From positions 1 to 64,000 of the forward strand of contig CAZFWG010000006.1 of the NCBI GenBank assembly GCA_964522525.1: DNA of 64,000 nucleotides, given 5' to 3'. A model generated the notes under the pieces. That model did not search any database. It was not told the DNA's origin and worked only from the letters and a program-made list of their open reading frames with translations. This DNA is from CAYUYV01 sp964522525. Its GTDB lineage: Bacteria; Pseudomonadota; Alphaproteobacteria; JAJFIK01. Shown here in pieces: positions 61,801-64,000 of the stretch (within the stretch, counting starts at the first letter, position 1; each line of letters starts with the position of its first letter). The translations under genes and the position numbers were made by a program.

Positions 61801-61965
61801 GGCGCTCGCCCCCGGATAGACGATCCGCACTTCCACTTCATCGAGGGGCAGGTCGGGGAAGGTCGAGCGGCCGATATCGCCGATGGAAATAGCCCCGAGC
61901 CCAAGGCCGAACAGCATGAGCAGATTGGCCGCCGTCGGATGATGGGCAAAAAAGCGGAGGATCAT
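58828..61965 (-). CDS. RND-family efflux permease
   Basis: A 1045-residue inner-membrane pump of the HAE/AcrB superfamily. N-terminal FFAHHPTAANLLMLFGLGLG, two large periplasmic loops, LLVAVGLLMDDAIVIAENI with the proton-relay Asp pair in helix 4, and GFVSLAGVVVNNSILLVTF in the second half. The ATG overlaps the membrane-fusion gene stop (ATGA). Substrates unknown; with its fusion protein and an outer-membrane channel elsewhere it would export drugs or lipids. Confidence 0.92.
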   Translation of the reverse strand: MILRFFAHHPTAANLLMLFGLGLGAISIGDIGRSTFPDLPLDEVEVRIVYPGASAEEVEDALCQRIEDAADGVTDLKRMTCDARENSARAVMELNTATGSFDRFFTDIKAEIDAINDFPADVEEPVVSQLGRTDPVTSIAIAGDMTPTDLKAYAEDVKRRLQRLGEVSQIEVQGFSERQIRIEIPADTLRQFGLSVSDIAGTISRQSVDLPSGTLFTPDRDILLRFQDERRTAADFESLIVVSSDSGAELRLGDIATITDRFELDEERMVFNGQPAALLEVTKTRSQDTLDVVDAVAAFVEVENARAPANVTLTLTRNVSSIVRDRLQLLLGNGAMGLVLVFLVMWLFFSLRYAFWVAMGLPVSFAGAIFAMGVLGITFNMLSMIGLLVAVGLLMDDAIVIAENIAAARHRGLSPREAAVEGTRQVLPGVLSSFTTTAFIFLPLGFLEGDLGQILRDMPIVLLIVLSVSMIEAFFILPNHLYHAMQHPDKPGRIRQAFEESFIGFRDGVVVPAVETVVANRYLFLSSVLALMILTFGMLPSGVLKFRAFPDLDGDNIVARILLPQGTPLARTDEVVDRVLQALERTNEALRQNERRQASLVTNTLVQTNLNSVSFETGPHVASIFVDMRGAEIRNVSADDFLNRWRQETGDVADVLAVTFSRLQIGPAGLPIDLELVGDDLEALKAASLDMQNWLAGFDGVYDLRDDLRPGKPELRIHLREGASSLGFDAETIARQLRAAFFGVTADEIQVGSESFEIDVRVAEADRDALGDLNVFTVTSATGAQVPLGAIAMVETGRGRARINRIDRERAVTIQGEVDFDKNNANEILAALETEFLPGFLERHPSVRLNVEGQQAEANTTLASLGQSALFGLFGVFIILSFQFRSYQEPLIVMAIIPLAFVGVVIGHLLMGYDLSMPSMMGFVSLAGVVVNNSILLVTFIKFHGSAGMKVEDAVIAAARDRFRPIALTTLTTVAGLLPILSETSLQAQVLIPLVISIAFGLMATALLVLFVVPTTYAMVEDFGLTSFRNLNGDGDDGHEQARPA

Positions 61966-63368
61966 CGCAGGCCTCCTTCACCGGCCATGGCCGCCTTGAT
62001 GCGGGTCGAAAGATCCGGGTCCGCTTCCGGCGCAAGCTTCATGCCCGGCACGGCCGGGATCAGGTCGGAGACGACCACGCGTTCCCCGGCCTCGATGCCT
62101 GTGCTGACAATGGCCAGATCGCCCTGGATGAAGGCGAGTTTAACGGGCCTGATTTCCAGGCGATTATCATCCGTAACAAGATGCAGCCGGTCACCGCGAA
62201 GCGCCGTGCTCGGCACGACAAGGAGATCTGGCTGCGCCGCCCCGATCAGCTCCACCGACACATACATGTTGCGCGTGAGAGGCGGCCGTTCGCCGGGCAC
62301 GGCCTTGCTGTAGGGATCGTCGACTGCGACGACCACGCCGATGGTGCGGGTCTGGGGATCGACGCTTTCGCTGAAGCGGACGACCCGCGCATCCCAGGAC
62401 GCGCCGACGGGGGCGCTGACCAGGCTGACCCGCGCGGTCAATCCGAGTTCTTCGAGGATGGGAACCGTGCCCTGGCCCTGGGCGAAAATGTCGCTGGGGT
62501 CGAGCGGCCGGTCCGGCCGGGGCGGGAAGAGGTGAAAGACCCGTCCAAGGGGTAGTTGGGCGATGATTTCAGCCGTCTCCAGACCGTCCGCCTCCACCAT
62601 GACCTGACCCACCGTCACGACCTGTTCCGGATCCACGGACACGGTGCCGATGCGCGCGTCGAGGGGCAGGGTGATCACCGTCCGGGTCAGGTCCCGCGCG
62701 GCTTCCGCCAATTGGACGCGGGCGAGATCCAGCTCCGCTTCCCGCAGGGCCCGCTGGGCGGGATACAGGCTCACCTGATTGCGCAGGGACTGAACACTTT
62801 GGCGCTGGGTGAGAACGGCCCGCTCCTGATTGTCGACCGCGGCCTGGGACGCGGTTCCCCGTTTCAGGAGGTCTTGCTGACGCTTGAGATCGCGTTCCGA
62901 CAGGGTCAGGGCCCGTTCCTCGATGGCAAGCGATTGGGCGGTGTTTTCTTCTTCCTGGGCCAATTGGGTAAGGGACGCTTCGCTCGCGCGGATATTGGCC
63001 TGAAGCCGCGCGATGGTGAGTTCGATATCGACGGGATCGATGCGGATGATCTCCGTGTCCTTTTCCAAGAGGAAGCCCGGACGCAGTTCCGGATGGCGGA
63101 AGATCACCCGGCCGCCAACCTCGGCGATGCCTTGCCATTCCGTCGCCGGAGCGACCGTACCGAAACCGATCGCCCGGGGCACGACCGCGCCCTGGACAAC
63201 CTCCACCGTCCGCACCGCCGTCGTCGCTTCTTCAACGGGCCGCTTGCTCGGCCCCCCATTGGCGATCACGAGCAGAAAGATGATCAAAACGGCGCCCGCG
63301 ACGGGGAGGAACGGGCGCAGGCGGGTCAGCAGCGTGGCAGGCAGGAACGGGGAACGATCAGTGGACAT
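61962..63368 (-). CDS. RND efflux membrane fusion protein
   Basis: A 468-residue periplasmic adaptor: an N-terminal helix (AGAVLIIFLLVIANGG), lipoyl half-motifs at IAEVGGRVIFRHPELRPG, a long coiled coil (residues ~125-210, SEASLTQLAQEEENTAQSLA) and a beta-barrel with NMYVSVELIG. ATG 63368, with AGGAGC upstream, lies inside the end of the TetR gene. Partner of the downstream permease. Confidence 0.9.
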   Translation of the reverse strand: MSTDRSPFLPATLLTRLRPFLPVAGAVLIIFLLVIANGGPSKRPVEEATTAVRTVEVVQGAVVPRAIGFGTVAPATEWQGIAEVGGRVIFRHPELRPGFLLEKDTEIIRIDPVDIELTIARLQANIRASEASLTQLAQEEENTAQSLAIEERALTLSERDLKRQQDLLKRGTASQAAVDNQERAVLTQRQSVQSLRNQVSLYPAQRALREAELDLARVQLAEAARDLTRTVITLPLDARIGTVSVDPEQVVTVGQVMVEADGLETAEIIAQLPLGRVFHLFPPRPDRPLDPSDIFAQGQGTVPILEELGLTARVSLVSAPVGASWDARVVRFSESVDPQTRTIGVVVAVDDPYSKAVPGERPPLTRNMYVSVELIGAAQPDLLVVPSTALRGDRLHLVTDDNRLEIRPVKLAFIQGDLAIVSTGIEAGERVVVSDLIPAVPGMKLAPEADPDLSTRIKAAMAGEGGLR

Positions 63369-64000
63369 CGGGGGGCTCCTGGGTCGCACGGGAACGAATA
63401 CCGTCGATGGCGAAGGTGGCAATCAGTCGGGCCAGTCTGGGCAGGTCCGCAGGGTCAGGCGCCATGCGCGGTCCGGGATAGTTCAGGACACGGGAAATGA
63501 CCGGATAGGCTTTGATCCGGTGCACGCACAGGCCGACAATGCAGACGGCGATTTCCTGGGGGGGAAGCCGGGGCGGCGGGTTCCCTGCGATGACGCGTTC
63601 GACAAGCTGCGTCACATGGCCGTGCAGCGGACGCACGCCCCGTTCGACCATGAGGTCGAGGGCATCGGTGGGATCGAGCATCTCCCGCATCATCAGGCGC
63701 CCGAACGGACCCGTCCGCGCGGTGCTGGCCAGGGTCAGGAACCACTCGATACAGGTCACGAGATCGGCTTCCGGATCGTCCGTCAGGTCGGGCAGCGGGC
63801 GGGTCATGAAGGTCTGGGATTGGGCATGGGCGAGGGTCTCGCGATAGAGCCCCGCCTTGTCCGTGAAGTGGTAGCGCACGGAGGCCACATTGGTCTCCGC
63901 CGCTTCACAGATCTCGCGAATTCCGGCCCCCTCGAACCCTTTTTCGCCAAATATGCGCGCGGCCGCCTCGATCAGGCGGCTCTTAGTGTCCGGGGGACAG
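63358..64000 (-). CDS. TetR-family regulator of the RND operon (5' end outside window)
   Basis: A partial gene running off the right edge; about 213 residues visible. The helix-turn-helix is complete: RLIEAAARIFGEKGFEGAGI, REICEAAETNVASVRYHFTD and KAGLYRETLA. The C-terminal ligand domain resembles the DUF1956/CecR group. It overlaps the membrane-fusion gene by 11 bases, so it most likely controls this pump and itself. Confidence 0.88.
   Translation of the reverse strand, partial: CPPDTKSRLIEAAARIFGEKGFEGAGIREICEAAETNVASVRYHFTDKAGLYRETLAHAQSQTFMTRPLPDLTDDPEADLVTCIEWFLTLASTARTGPFGRLMMREMLDPTDALDLMVERGVRPLHGHVTQLVERVIAGNPPPRLPPQEIAVCIVGLCVHRIKAYPVISRVLNYPGPRMAPDPADLPRLARLIATFAIDGIRSRATQEPPDVH

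Overview
The window looks like chromosomal DNA of a GC-rich, flagellated, free-living alphaproteobacterium. The lineage is an inference; a Rhodospirillales- or Emcibacterales-like marine or soil organism would fit. Pointers are a CheY-CheZ pair, a diheme SO2930-type cytochrome, many SDR, thiolase, hydantoinase and alpha/beta-hydrolase genes, DesK/DesR-type signalling and an HAE-type RND pump. Genes are densely packed, mostly ATG-started behind good ribosome binding sites, with many ATGA overlaps. Four runs of 100 N mark scaffold joins. Two of them (24076-24175 and 42693-42792) are flanked by identical 55-nt ends, so those contigs probably overlap and no sequence is missing there. The other two interrupt real genes: sfsA, and an oxidoreductase plus an SMP-30 gene.

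Layout. 1-12.9 kb: diheme cytochrome, TPR-methyltransferase fusion, Atm1-like ABC exporter, EthD-like secreted protein divergent from a GlxA/AraC regulator, lipoprotein phosphoesterase, CDF metal transporter, CooC-like P-loop ATPase with a small Cys-containing partner. 12.9-16 kb: ATP-grasp enzyme, then a two-gene unit of a photoactive-yellow-protein-like PAS protein and a PAS-GGDEF diguanylate cyclase. 16-19.5 kb: ABC-2 transporter plus DesK/DesR two-component system, preceded by two tandem dyads. 19.7-23.5 kb: hybrid histidine kinase, sfsA (cut by a gap), a MoCF/CinA-N protein and a small secreted protein.

23.6-29.0 kb is the unusual part. tRNA-Leu(TAA) is followed directly by a multi-hairpin element and a tandem array of about 140-bp GC-rich units, then an AT-rich island. 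The island has two paralogous ~140-residue proteins, a formylglycine-generating-enzyme-like gene with one in-frame stop, two unrecognised secreted proteins and a chimeric small ORF. Four copies of a GC-rich module sit in front of these genes. No integrase is visible.

29.2-43.7 kb: SDR-hyuA-hyuB operon; a PEP-mutase-family enzyme divergent from a recognisable cyclodipeptide synthase that heads a four-gene unit with an SSS transporter; SDR, quinone-reductase-like and SMP-30 genes; an L,D-transpeptidase-family protein; a lipoprotein; an ArsR/SRPBCC pair. 44-53 kb: DedA membrane protein coupled to an ATP-grasp enzyme, a hydrolase, cheY-cheZ, an SDR, and a GT4-methyltransferase-alpha/alpha-toroid operon with a further methyltransferase beside it. 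53-64 kb: epoxide-hydrolase-like gene with an ABA4-like membrane protein; an OB-fold/methyltransferase/thiolase/DUF7065-like run; and a TetR-MFP-RND operon with a DUF423 gene at its end.

The best candidates for new biology are the modular AT-rich island at tRNA-Leu, the PYP-like/diguanylate cyclase pair, and the cyclodipeptide synthase linked to a transporter and two uncharacterised proteins.
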